Source: Mycobacterium sp. IS-1590
Lineage (GTDB): Bacteria > Actinomycetota > Actinomycetes > Mycobacteriales > Mycobacteriaceae
Length of the DNA: 64,000 bases
Assembly: GCF_001500025.1 (NCBI RefSeq)
Contig: NZ_LQIW01000045.1
Location: forward strand, 280,421-344,420
Reading direction: 5' to 3'
Translations under genes and position numbers: made by a program
Shown here: positions 25,451-33,726 of the stretch, piece after piece
Layout: every line of letters starts with the position of its first letter
Position numbering within the stretch: the stretch's first letter is position 1
Notes under the pieces: generated by a model
What the model saw: the letters and a program-made list of their open reading frames with translations, nothing else
Database searches by the model: none
What the model was told of the DNA's origin: nothing

Positions 25451-25858
25451 ATGATGCAGAATCCCGCCGCCGTCGTCGAAATGGCCACTGGACCCGAAAC
25501 CCTTGCAGCCCTGCAGGAAACATTGGACGAGGTGTGGCAGAGGCATGACATTCCCGATGGGACCCGGATGTCGATGGATCTGGCGGTCGGAGAGATCGGC
25601 GCCAATATCATCGAGCATGCAGGGGGCGGCCAGTCGGTGCGGTTGCGAATGGAGGTCACGGTTTCGCCGACCGAAGTGATCGCGACCCTCATCGACGACG
25701 GCGGACCGTCCCCCGTCGACCTCAGCCAGGTGGAGCTGCCCGATGAACTCGCGGAAAGCGGCCGGGGGCTGGCCATCACGCTGAGGGTGCTCGACGAGCT
25801 GTCCTATCGGCGCGAGGAGACCGGAAACCGTTGGACGTTGGTGTCGCGTCTGCACTGA
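25451..25858 (+). CDS. HATPase-fold anti-sigma factor / serine kinase (RsbW-like)
   Basis: A 135-residue GHKL ATPase. The N box is DLAVGEIGANIIEHAGGG, with the Glu and Asn expected of RsbW-type kinases; the G1 box is IDDGGPSP and the G2 box is ESGRGLAI. Such proteins bind a sigma factor or other target and phosphorylate a STAS partner. It is the last gene of the GH26-SpoIIE-GT2-STAS operon. No sigma factor is encoded nearby, so its target may be elsewhere or may be the synthase itself. Confidence 0.87.
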   Translation: MMQNPAAVVEMATGPETLAALQETLDEVWQRHDIPDGTRMSMDLAVGEIGANIIEHAGGGQSVRLRMEVTVSPTEVIATLIDDGGPSPVDLSQVELPDELAESGRGLAITLRVLDELSYRREETGNRWTLVSRLH

Positions 25859-25864
25859 CCGGGG

Positions 25865-26665
25865 TCAGGGCCGGAACGTGACTCCGCCGTCGACGCTGAT
25901 CGTCTGTGCGGTGATGAAGCTGCCGTCGTCGGAGAGCAGCAGGGCGGCCAACGCCGCGACGTCGTTGGGTGCCCCGAACCGGGATTTGATCATCTGCCGC
26001 GCGCGGGCCTGCTCGACGACGCCGTCGGGCATCGGTTGTTGATCGAACTTGTAGTGCCAGATCAAGCCGGGCGCGATCGCGTTGCATCGGATGCCCTTCG
26101 GTCCGTATCGGCGGGCGATATGCCGCATCAGGGCCAACTCGGCCGCTTTGCTCATCGCGTACGACACTCGGGTGCCCGCGCCGTTGTAGGCGTCGATGGA
26201 AGCGGTGAAGACGATCGAACCGCCGCCGCCCTCGACCATCGCAGGGATGGCGTGCTTGGCGCAGATGACGAAACCGCGGGTGTTGACGCGCATCACTTCG
26301 TCGAAGGCTTCGAGTGCAAGCTCCACGACCCCGCCGGGCAGGTAGGCGTCCGCGGCATTGGTGAAGTTCACATGCATACCGTCGAGGCGACCGAAGGTGT
26401 CCACGGCCTGCGCGACCGTCGAGATGACGGACTGCTCATCGGAGCCGTCGAGGTAGCTTCCGCGGATCCGCTCGCCCGCGGGGTCCAGCTCGTCGGTGAC
26501 CCGTTTCACCAGCTCAGCGTCGATATCGCCGATCACCAGACGGGCTCCCTCGTCGGCGAACCTGCGCGCCAGCCCGTTGCCGATGCCGCCGAGGCCGGCG
26601 ACGATGATGACCTTGTCTTCGAGCAATCCCGCCACGTCTGGAGATGATCCACCCTGGTCGAGCAC
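25865..26665 (-). CDS. Short-chain dehydrogenase/reductase
   Basis: A 266-residue classical SDR. The cofactor motif VAGLGGIGNGLARRFA replaces the more usual TGxxxGIG, and ARLVIGDID suggests NAD(H) preference through the acidic residue. The catalytic pair is in YAMSK (Tyr and Lys), preceded by TASIDA. The C-terminal SVDGGVTF is also typical. The start is a GTG at 26665; earlier codons lack support. It converges on the anti-sigma gene at 25858 and is divergent from the exported-protein gene at 26724. Substrate unknown. Confidence 0.86.
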   Translation of the reverse strand: MLDQGGSSPDVAGLLEDKVIIVAGLGGIGNGLARRFADEGARLVIGDIDAELVKRVTDELDPAGERIRGSYLDGSDEQSVISTVAQAVDTFGRLDGMHVNFTNAADAYLPGGVVELALEAFDEVMRVNTRGFVICAKHAIPAMVEGGGGSIVFTASIDAYNGAGTRVSYAMSKAAELALMRHIARRYGPKGIRCNAIAPGLIWHYKFDQQPMPDGVVEQARARQMIKSRFGAPNDVAALAALLLSDDGSFITAQTISVDGGVTFRP

Positions 26666-26723
26666 CGTCTCAGCGGATCGTCCTGGATTGCGGCGAATGT
26701 AACGATTTGATATACAACCCTGC

Positions 26724-27392
26724 GTGGGTCGGCACTCCGTAGCCAAGAAGCGGCGCACGTCACCGTTGGGCGTGGCTGCGGTGCTCGGCCCGGCCGCGGT
26801 CTTCTTCGCGGTCGGAGGCGACGTTCACCTTCAGGCCCGTCCGGCCCCCGAGAGCAAACCCGTCGTCGAAGAGGTCGCAGACGCGCAACCGTGCTGTTTG
26901 GAGGTCGTTGCGGCCCCCGCGACAGCGCCCGCGGCGTCCATCGGCCATGTCAGCCTCGGTGTGACGCCCGACGCCATGGTCGCGGCGGCCCGCTACCGCA
27001 CCGTCGACCGCGCACTCCCGGTCGGCATCGCCCCCGAGCGCGGCCTTCAGGTGAAGACGATCCTGGCGTCGCGCGCGATCAGCGAGGCCTTCCCCGAGAT
27101 CAGCAACATCGGCGGGGTGCGGCCGGATTCGTTGAGGTGGCATCCCAACGGCTTGGCGCTCGACGTGATGATCCCCAACCACGGCAGCGCAGAGGGAATT
27201 GCGCTCGGTGACGAGATCGTCTCCTACGTGCTGCGCAACGCGAAACGATTCGGCCTGCAGGATGCGATCTGGCGCGGCGTGTACTACACGCCGGACGGCG
27301 CTCAACGAGGCGGCTACGGCCATTACGACCATGTGCACATCACGACGCATGGCGGCGGTTATCCGACCGGCGAAGAGACCTACCTGCGCTGA
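26724..27392 (+). CDS. Exported protein with ARB_07466-like/peptidase-like C-terminal domain (Rv0320-like)
   Basis: A 222-residue protein from a GTG start, with basic N terminus and a hydrophobic segment (about 16-32) that is a likely signal peptide. Residues 95-215 contain HPNGLALDVMIPN and GYGHYDHVHITTHGGG, an Asp/His arrangement like that of metal-dependent peptidoglycan endopeptidases and of the ARB_07466-type domain. Earlier it carries a CC pair at about 53-54. It may act on the cell wall outside the membrane, but no reaction is proven. M. tuberculosis has a similar gene just upstream of dcd, from memory; here it is 17 kb away. Confidence 0.75.
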   Translation: MGRHSVAKKRRTSPLGVAAVLGPAAVFFAVGGDVHLQARPAPESKPVVEEVADAQPCCLEVVAAPATAPAASIGHVSLGVTPDAMVAAARYRTVDRALPVGIAPERGLQVKTILASRAISEAFPEISNIGGVRPDSLRWHPNGLALDVMIPNHGSAEGIALGDEIVSYVLRNAKRFGLQDAIWRGVYYTPDGAQRGGYGHYDHVHITTHGGGYPTGEETYLR

Positions 27393-27601
27393 GTTGCCGT
27401 CGCGGGATGCGACGCCGCGTACCCCAGCAGGTGTGACCAATCTGACAGTTTGCTGAGAATCGCCAGCTACGCGCACGCAAATTTTCGCCAGCAAACACAT
27501 CCGAGGTGTCTGGCCGGGTCAGCTCCTGCCGGCCTCGGCCATTGCGCGGTTAATATTTCCATCCGTAAGTAAGCACAGTTATTTTCAGGGGTGGGATACG
27601 C

Positions 27602-30259
27602 ATGCGCAGTTGCAGCGCGAAACCAGAGGGTGCTCGGGCCCGGAGGCGCCGACTCAACCGTGGGGGCGGCAAAAAGCTGACGTTGATGGGTGCCATCGCG
27701 ACGACGTCTTTGGCGATGATCTTGACGCCCTCACTGGCTAACGCAGCGTCGTCGCAGACCTACTTCGTGGGCGTTCCGGACTGGTTGCCCATCGGCGAGG
27801 GATCCCGGCTGCCGAATGACCCGGTCGCGATCAACAACGCGATCATCGCGGCGAAGGACCGCAATCCGCTGGTGGCGTGGGGTCTGGGTCCTGTGCAGCT
27901 GAAGCCGGTGTGGGTGAAGTGGTACACGCCGGTCAATCCGCTGGATCCGACGGACCCGGGCCAGGAGCAGTACTACACGCCGGGTGAGTGGGGCCAGACC
28001 GGCTCACACACGGTATCGGTCAACGAACCCAACCCCCTCTATGGCGAGGCGTACAACCTCGCCTACGACGGCGGCTACGAGGTCGCCCGCGCGGCGTACA
28101 TCGCCAAGGCCTCGGAGGACGCTTCCACCGCGGCGTACAACACGACGTACAACCGGGTGTACTCGCAGAAGTACAACGAGTACGTCCAGAAGTACTGCAA
28201 GGTCTTCTGCAATCCGAAGAATCCCTCGGGGCCGATCAAGACGGCTGCGGACGCCTTCGCCAAGGGTGAGGCAGCCGTCGAGGCGGGTAAGGCCGCCGTC
28301 GCGGCTGCGCAGGCCGCCGCCAAGAACCCCACCGTTGCGGCCGCTGCCGCCGCTGCAGGGCACAGCGCCGGCTTGGCCGCGGCACTGGCCGCGGTGACCG
28401 ACATTCCCCAGACCATCGAATTCACCACGGAGGTACCGGAATTCGGTTGGACGGAAGACGGCTACTGGACCACGACCACCTCGGGTAAATGGGTCGCGTC
28501 GCCTGACGACGTCGCCGCCTTGCCGACGGTGGGACAGCTCGCCTATCTGGCGCACGCTGTCGAGAGCGGCGATCTCAGCGCTCTTGCGCCCGTGCTGAAC
28601 TGGACCGCGTACCTCACCAACGTCAACCTGATCGCCTACGGCGACGGGGCGATCGCGGCGGGTCAGGCGTATCAAGCCTTCATCGACAGCGCCAACGGCA
28701 ACACCCACGAGGGCTACCACCCCTTCGCTGTCGGCGATCCCGAGACCGGTCCGCGCAAAATCCGCCTCACCTTCGGCGACGGCAAGGTCACGGTGACGCG
28801 GACGGACACCACGAACAATCCGCTCGAGATCCCGCTACCCGGTGACCTCGAATTCCCCGATGCGCCGCCCGTGGGCTGGGAGACGGTGCAGGAGGGCGGC
28901 GTGATCGACGTGACCCTTTTGTCGCTGCTGCTCGTGAGAAATCCGGGCCGTGCGAACGGTGGTCTCTACTCGCGCTTCGCGCCGATGTACGAAGAGCTCA
29001 CGGGGGTCAACCCGGTGACCCCCGACCGCCAGGACGTGCTGCCCGAAGGCTTTGACCCGGACCTGATCACCAAGCTGCTCACGGGGAACGCCGGCGACAT
29101 CACGTTCGACGAACTCGGCAACCTGCAGACCGTGATCGACTCGGTGGACGGCGAACCGATCATCGTGACGGTCAAGGCCGATGTCGGTTGGCAGTACGAT
29201 CTGCTCTCCGACGCTCCGGCGACCGCCAACCCCATCGCATGGGCGAACTCGGTCGCGTCGGCTGTGCTCCTGACCAATCTGTTGACCGGTGTCGACTTCG
29301 GAAACCTCGGCGCGGGTGGATATGTCGGCCCGGACGGCACGATCTACTACACGCTGCCGGTGGATCAGTTGCCGTTGTTGGCGCTGCCCCGATTGGCTTC
29401 GGCCGCCATCGGCCTGGCGACCGGCGAAGACGTCAACACGCCGCTGGCGGACGCGCTCGAGCCGGTTCTCAAGATGTTGGTGAACATCGGGTATTCCGAC
29501 GTCGTCCGTAATGCGGATGGGACGTACAGCCGTTCGCTGGACAAGTTCGGTGAGCCGACGTTGTTCGGCACGCCGACCCTGACGCCGGCCCAGATGGCCC
29601 TGCTGCCAGGCGATTCCATTCGTCTACTGGGTGCAGGGGTTGGCGACGAGATGACCGATGTGTTGACGCGCGCGGTGACGCGACTGGTCGAGCGGGCCCA
29701 GATCGGGCTGACGACCGAGCAGCGGGCTCAACTCAACACAATGCTGGCGGCGCCCGGGTCGATCTTGAAGATCGTCAGTTCCCAATTCGGAGAACAGGTC
29801 TCGAGCGTGGCCTCGGAGGTTGAGCGCCAAACACCCGACATGCCGAGGCCGAGCCAGGCCGACCTGGGCGAGCGGCAGCGGGAGGTCGGCCAAGGGCTGG
29901 CCACCGTGCGGGATGGGGTCAACGATGCCGTCGGCGGAGTGCGGTCGGCGGTGGAGAATCTCGATCGCGTCGGCGCTCGCTCCGGCGAAAGCGACGGCAC
30001 CGATGGAAGCGGCGCCAGCAGCAGGACCGACGCCGACGGTGGCGCCAACAAGGCGACTCCGGATGCGCGCTACCGCGGCATCAGCAAGGACAATGGGGAC
30101 GGCGGCGCCAACAAGGTCGAGCCCGGAACCGTGGCCAGGGTGCCGGGATCGAGCGCCGCGAACGCTGACAAGGCCGCTGCCTCGGACGTCACCAAGGCAG
30201 GCGACGAGAACGGCGGCAACGACAGCGACAACAAGAGCGACGGAGGGGGCGACGACTAA
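27602..30259 (+). CDS. Large exported protein with PE-PPE-like C-terminal region
   Basis: An 885-residue protein. A basic N terminus and hydrophobic core lead to a signal peptidase site near ANAAS (residue 50). Residues 55-130 contain NPLVAWGLGPVQ; then comes an unusual Tyr-rich stretch and an Ala-rich helix (about 215-265). The middle and C-terminal parts resemble mycobacterial PE-PPE-domain proteins, including IGYSDVVRNADGTYSRSLDKF-like sequence, but I find no GxSxG nucleophile motif, so hydrolase activity is doubtful. The last ~120 residues are Gly/Asp-rich with DGGANK repeats. It is alone on its strand; the terminator candidate follows at 30278. No PE/PPE N-terminal domain exists, so it would use the Sec route. 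Confidence 0.7.
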   Translation: MRSCSAKPEGARARRRRLNRGGGKKLTLMGAIATTSLAMILTPSLANAASSQTYFVGVPDWLPIGEGSRLPNDPVAINNAIIAAKDRNPLVAWGLGPVQLKPVWVKWYTPVNPLDPTDPGQEQYYTPGEWGQTGSHTVSVNEPNPLYGEAYNLAYDGGYEVARAAYIAKASEDASTAAYNTTYNRVYSQKYNEYVQKYCKVFCNPKNPSGPIKTAADAFAKGEAAVEAGKAAVAAAQAAAKNPTVAAAAAAAGHSAGLAAALAAVTDIPQTIEFTTEVPEFGWTEDGYWTTTTSGKWVASPDDVAALPTVGQLAYLAHAVESGDLSALAPVLNWTAYLTNVNLIAYGDGAIAAGQAYQAFIDSANGNTHEGYHPFAVGDPETGPRKIRLTFGDGKVTVTRTDTTNNPLEIPLPGDLEFPDAPPVGWETVQEGGVIDVTLLSLLLVRNPGRANGGLYSRFAPMYEELTGVNPVTPDRQDVLPEGFDPDLITKLLTGNAGDITFDELGNLQTVIDSVDGEPIIVTVKADVGWQYDLLSDAPATANPIAWANSVASAVLLTNLLTGVDFGNLGAGGYVGPDGTIYYTLPVDQLPLLALPRLASAAIGLATGEDVNTPLADALEPVLKMLVNIGYSDVVRNADGTYSRSLDKFGEPTLFGTPTLTPAQMALLPGDSIRLLGAGVGDEMTDVLTRAVTRLVERAQIGLTTEQRAQLNTMLAAPGSILKIVSSQFGEQVSSVASEVERQTPDMPRPSQADLGERQREVGQGLATVRDGVNDAVGGVRSAVENLDRVGARSGESDGTDGSGASSRTDADGGANKATPDARYRGISKDNGDGGANKVEPGTVARVPGSSAANADKAAASDVTKAGDENGGNDSDNKSDGGGDD

Positions 30260-30277
30260 GGCCCCTCTGCCCTCAGG

Positions 30278-30306
30278 CAGCCCCGGTGCCGGATGGCCCG
30301 GGGCTG
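30278..30306 (+). terminator. Hairpin after the large exported-protein gene
   Basis: Perfect 9-base stem CAGCCCCGG / CCGGGGCTG with an 11-base loop, 18 bases after the stop. It lacks a following T run, as is common in mycobacterial terminators. It lies between convergent genes and could serve both. Confidence 0.5.
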
Positions 30307-30346
30307 TCGTCTCGCGGGCCCGGCGTCGTGACGAGCGGCGCAAGCC

Positions 30347-30598
30347 TCAGTGATGTCCGCCGTCTTGCTGTTGAGTGTCGGCCGGGGCAGGTTGCACGTT
30401 GGACACCCCCGGCGCCGCAGGCGACGGCGCGCACGTCGGTGTGCCGTCGACAATGGATTCACTTCCGCTGCACGCGGGTTCGGCGACCGATTGCGCAGAG
30501 GCGCCGCCCAGCGCGGTGATGACGGAACCCGCGGCGAGCGCGCATCCGAGAACGGCCGCACCGGCGCATCGGCTAACAACCTGTGACAGACGGGACAT
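30347..30598 (-). CDS. Small exported protein with His-rich end
   Basis: An 83-residue protein with a hydrophobic core (about residues 10-33) ending in an AxA-type signal site near GASA. The mature part has a Cys pair (CSGSESIVDGTPTC) and a disordered Pro/Gln tail ending GGHH. AAGGAGGT upstream of the ATG at 30598 is nearly a perfect ribosome site, which strongly supports expression. Two Cys may form a disulfide. The C-terminal His pair might bind metal, but this is speculation. No family recognised. It diverges from the cyclopropane synthase gene. Confidence 0.72.
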   Translation of the reverse strand: MSRLSQVVSRCAGAAVLGCALAAGSVITALGGASAQSVAEPACSGSESIVDGTPTCAPSPAAPGVSNVQPAPADTQQQDGGHH

Positions 30599-30826
30599 TC
30601 AACACCTCCTTCGACAGCCTCGGTGAGAATGCTTGGCAAATTCGAGCCGCTCACTGCGAGGCTGAGGCGAGACTATCGCCAATATGGCGTTGAATTCGTG
30701 GAATTGACGCGCATTCGTGAACAAAGTGTGACAGGCCTTGTACTGATCTTGGTCCGGGGGTTTCATAGAAATTCTTCCGGGAGGTCCCCAGCGAATCCCG
30801 TTGATCCCCAGAGGCGGGCACCGGTT

Positions 30827-31693
30827 ATGGCCGACAACCTCACACCGCACTTCGAAGAAGTTCAGGCGCACTACGACCTGTCCGACGACTTCTTTCGGCT
30901 GTTCCTCGATTCCACCATGACCTACAGCTGCGCGTACTTCGACCGCCAGCGCGACATTCCGCTCGAACAGGCACAAGTCGCCAAGATCGATCTGTCCCTG
31001 GGGAAGCTGGGGCTGAGACCCGGAATGACGCTGCTGGACGTCGGTTGCGGGTGGGGAAGCACGATGCGCCGCGCCATCGAGAAGTACGACGTGAACGTGA
31101 TCGGCTTGACATTGTCCGAACACCAGGCCGCGCACGTGCAGCACATGTTCGACGGGCTCGACACCCAGCGCAGCACGCGGGTGCTGCTGCACGGCTGGGA
31201 GGAATTCGATGAACCCGTCGACAGGATCGTCTCCATCGGGGCTTTCGAGCATTTCGGCTATGACCGCTACGACGACTTCTTCGCGATGGCCCACCGCGTC
31301 ATGCCCGACGACGGGGTGATGCTGCTGCACACGATCACGATGCTGACCGCGGAGCAGATCGCCGAACGTGGGCTTGACCTATCTGACGAGCAGGTGAGCT
31401 TCAACGAATTCATCGCCAGGGAGATCTTTCCGGGGGGTCAGCTACCGGCGATCGAGATGGTCGAGTTCCACGCGGCCAAGCTGGGTTTCACGGCCACTCG
31501 CCGGCAATCGCTGCAACTGCACTACGCCCGGACCCTCGACCACTGGGCCTCGGCGCTGGAGGCGCACCACACCGAGGCTGTCGCGATCCAGTCCGAAGAG
31601 GTGTATCAGCGTTACATGCGATACCTGACCGGTTGCGCCAAGGCGTTTCGCGACGGATACATCGACGTCAATCAGTTCACGTTGAAGAAGTAG
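30827..31693 (+). CDS. Mycolic acid cyclopropane synthase-family SAM methyltransferase
   Basis: A 288-residue enzyme of the CmaA/MmaA/PcaA family, the normal length. The start is ATG 30827 giving MADNLTPHFEEVQAHYDLSDDFF. The SAM-binding motif is LLDVGCGWGST; preceding it is TYSCAYF, and later motifs include GLTLSEHQ and SIGAFEHFGYDRY. These enzymes modify double bonds of mycolic acid meromycolate chains, forming cyclopropane rings or methyl branches, at the cytoplasmic face of the membrane. Which subtype (cis, trans, methoxy or keto) cannot be told without comparison. It stands alone, with 229 bases upstream containing its promoter. Confidence 0.9.
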   Translation: MADNLTPHFEEVQAHYDLSDDFFRLFLDSTMTYSCAYFDRQRDIPLEQAQVAKIDLSLGKLGLRPGMTLLDVGCGWGSTMRRAIEKYDVNVIGLTLSEHQAAHVQHMFDGLDTQRSTRVLLHGWEEFDEPVDRIVSIGAFEHFGYDRYDDFFAMAHRVMPDDGVMLLHTITMLTAEQIAERGLDLSDEQVSFNEFIAREIFPGGQLPAIEMVEFHAAKLGFTATRRQSLQLHYARTLDHWASALEAHHTEAVAIQSEEVYQRYMRYLTGCAKAFRDGYIDVNQFTLKK

Positions 31694-31709
31694 CTGTCGT
31701 GCCAGTCTC

Positions 31710-32252
31710 TCAGTGCGTGGCGGGAGACAGTCCGTACCGTCGCACCACATCGTCCAGCCAATCCGGCGTTCCGTATGTCAGGCCGTACTTGGTTGCGAGC
31801 TCGGTGAACTCGGCCGATTCGTGCAACGGGGCGTCGGGTCGTGCCGCTGCTTCGCCGGACAGGAGCAGCTCGCCGAGCTCGCGGAAGTAGTTCTCGAAAC
31901 CGCCTCCCGGAGCGATGATTTCAATGATTCGACCGGGCTCGGTTCCGGCATTCCACATGGCGTGCATCTGGCCGCGGGGTTTGGTGATGTAGCCGCCCGG
32001 CCCGAGCACCACTTCGCTGTCGTCGGATCGGAAACCGATCTCGCCGGCCAGTACATACGAGTGCTCATCCTCGCGGGTGTGGCGATGCGCCGCGGTGATC
32101 GTGCCGACAGGGAACGGATGCTCCACGATTGACACCAAGCCGCCGGTGGTTCGACTGGTCAGCTTGACAACCGCCCCGAAGCCCGGAATGGCCACCACAT
32201 TGCCTTCGCCGGGCTGCAGCACAGTCAGCTCAGCGGCATTTTGCTCAGGCAT
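31710..32252 (-). CDS. Cupin-domain protein
   Basis: A 180-residue cytoplasmic protein (start ATG 32252). The cupin core has TAAHRHTREDEHSYVLAGE, giving the metal-binding His pair and Glu, then a GPGGYITKPRGQMHAMWN second motif with a further His. Family members range from dioxygenases to simple sensors; substrate is unknown. Third gene of the leftward HD-nitroreductase-cupin operon, facing a GlxA-type regulator. Confidence 0.83.
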   Translation of the reverse strand: MPEQNAAELTVLQPGEGNVVAIPGFGAVVKLTSRTTGGLVSIVEHPFPVGTITAAHRHTREDEHSYVLAGEIGFRSDDSEVVLGPGGYITKPRGQMHAMWNAGTEPGRIIEIIAPGGGFENYFRELGELLLSGEAAARPDAPLHESAEFTELATKYGLTYGTPDWLDDVVRRYGLSPATH

Positions 32253-32262
32253 ATCGCTACCC

Positions 32263-32967
32263 CTATCCCGCCGCGGCCAGGCGGACCGCCGTCGCATCCT
32301 GCGGCGGCCACAACGGCTGCGGAACCTCGACACCGAACGGTGAATCCCACCGGTTGCGCGACGAAACCTCGTGCACGGGACGGCGGTTGGCTGCCACACC
32401 CCATCTGCCCAGTGGGTAGCCCAGCGCCAGCATCGCCGACATCTTCCAGCCCTCGCCGACGGGAACACCGAGTAGCTCGTTCACCCGGTCCTCGAAGTTG
32501 CGAAGCACCATCGTCATGACGCCGCCGACGCCCTCGGCGCGGGCTGCGAGCAATGCGCTCCAGATCGCCGGATAGATGTTGGCGCCCCCGAGGTCGTCGA
32601 TGGCGAATACGAAGAGCAACAAGGGGATCTCCTCGAAATGGTCGGCAAGGTAGTTGCCCGAACCCTTCATGCGGCGCATCGTTTCGACGTGCGTGGCGCG
32701 GTCGGCGCCGGGTGCCGTCGCGACCATCGGTCCCGTACCGGTCATGAACTTCTCGTATTCGAGGTCGCGGGCCTGGCGAAACAGCTGCGCGAACTGACGG
32801 ATGAGTTCCGGATCGTCTACGGCGACGAAATGCCAGCGCTGGGTGTTGCCTCCGTTCGGAGCGCGAACCGCGGCATCCAGAATGCGGGCCTGCGTCTCGA
32901 GCGGAATCGGATCCGGCCGCAATCGCCGCATCATCCTGGTGGTGTACAGCGCTTCGTGGACGTCCAT
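32263..32967 (-). CDS. Nitroreductase-family FMN oxidoreductase
   Basis: A 234-residue nitroreductase. The ATG at 32967 has AAGGAG upstream. Typical motifs are TTRMMRRLRPDPIP at the N terminus (FMN phosphate site), RAPNGGNTQRWHF, and GVGGVMTM near residue 160. Such FMN enzymes reduce nitro compounds, quinones or enones with NAD(P)H. Second gene of the HD-nitroreductase-cupin operon, 17 bases after the HD gene. Substrate unknown. Confidence 0.86.
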   Translation of the reverse strand: MDVHEALYTTRMMRRLRPDPIPLETQARILDAAVRAPNGGNTQRWHFVAVDDPELIRQFAQLFRQARDLEYEKFMTGTGPMVATAPGADRATHVETMRRMKGSGNYLADHFEEIPLLLFVFAIDDLGGANIYPAIWSALLAARAEGVGGVMTMVLRNFEDRVNELLGVPVGEGWKMSAMLALGYPLGRWGVAANRRPVHEVSSRNRWDSPFGVEVPQPLWPPQDATAVRLAAAG

Positions 32968-32984
32968 TTCTGTACTCCTTCCCG

Positions 32985-33635
32985 CTACTCGGGCCAGCTG
33001 TTGTTCAAGATGAGGTCGACGAAGTCCTGCCGCTCGAACGTCGGGTCGAAGTGCGCCAGCACATCGGCGTTCATCGTCCCGAACGTGGTGTCCGGGCGGT
33101 GCTTCATGCCCTCGTTGAAGGCAGCGAGGATGCGGTTCTTGAAGTCGGGACGAGGGTGGGCCGCGGTCACAGCCTCGATGGCCTGCGGTGAGAGCTCCTC
33201 GCGGCCGATTCCGACGACGTCCGCCTCGACGCCGGCGATCACCAGAGCGGTCTCGGGGTCGAGGAATTGCGGCACTCCCGGGGTGGTGTGCAAGGCGATG
33301 CCCAGCCAGACCTTCCGGGCATCGGCTGCGTCGACGCCGCGCTCGAGCAGGAAGTCGCGGGCCGCGTTGGCGCCGTCGACTTCGAAGCGGAGTTCGGAGG
33401 TGCGGTAGCGCTCGGTGAGCCCCAGATCGTGGAACATGGCAGCGACATAGAGCAACTCGAGGTCGGGCTTCAGCCCCAACCGGTTGCCTCGCAGCGCGCC
33501 GAACAAGAACACTCTGCGCGAGTGGTCGAACAGCAGGTCGTCTTCGGCGTCGCGGATGTAGTCGGTCGCCTCGCGCACCAGTGCGGTGTCGGGGATCGCC
33601 ACGCCGGCGATCGTGTGGATCGATTCGATTGTCAT
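32985..33635 (-). CDS. HD-domain metal-dependent phosphohydrolase
   Basis: A 216-residue protein. HD-fold metal ligands are visible: FDHSRRVFLFG (His about 38), AAMFHDLGLT (His-Asp doublet about 66-67) and later ALHTTPG. HD proteins cleave phosphoesters, nucleotides or, in cyanamide hydratase-like members, add water to nitriles. GAGGAGG lies six bases before the ATG at 33635 (an ATG one codon earlier is too close). First gene of the leftward operon, divergent from the GlxA-type regulator. Confidence 0.83.
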   Translation of the reverse strand: MTIESIHTIAGVAIPDTALVREATDYIRDAEDDLLFDHSRRVFLFGALRGNRLGLKPDLELLYVAAMFHDLGLTERYRTSELRFEVDGANAARDFLLERGVDAADARKVWLGIALHTTPGVPQFLDPETALVIAGVEADVVGIGREELSPQAIEAVTAAHPRPDFKNRILAAFNEGMKHRPDTTFGTMNADVLAHFDPTFERQDFVDLILNNSWPE

Positions 33636-33687
33636 CATCAGCCTCCTCGGTTCTGGACCCTTGCGATTGAGTCAACGCGGACAGCAG

Positions 33688-33703
33688 ACCGTGTACGCAC
33701 GGT
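33688..33703. promoter_or_regulatory. Candidate operator for the GlxA-type regulator
   Basis: ACCGTG and CACGGT form a perfect inverted repeat with a 4-base spacer, midway between the divergent HD operon and regulator starts. It is short, so chance occurrence in high-GC DNA is possible. Confidence 0.35.
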
Positions 33704-33726
33704 GTTTGCGCCGTCCGGCCCACAAA

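Noticed and set aside
27393..27601. Riboswitch upstream of the large exported-protein gene
   Set aside because: I could not fold a recognisable aptamer; only a 6-base hairpin (27398-27414) after the previous gene, too weak to call.
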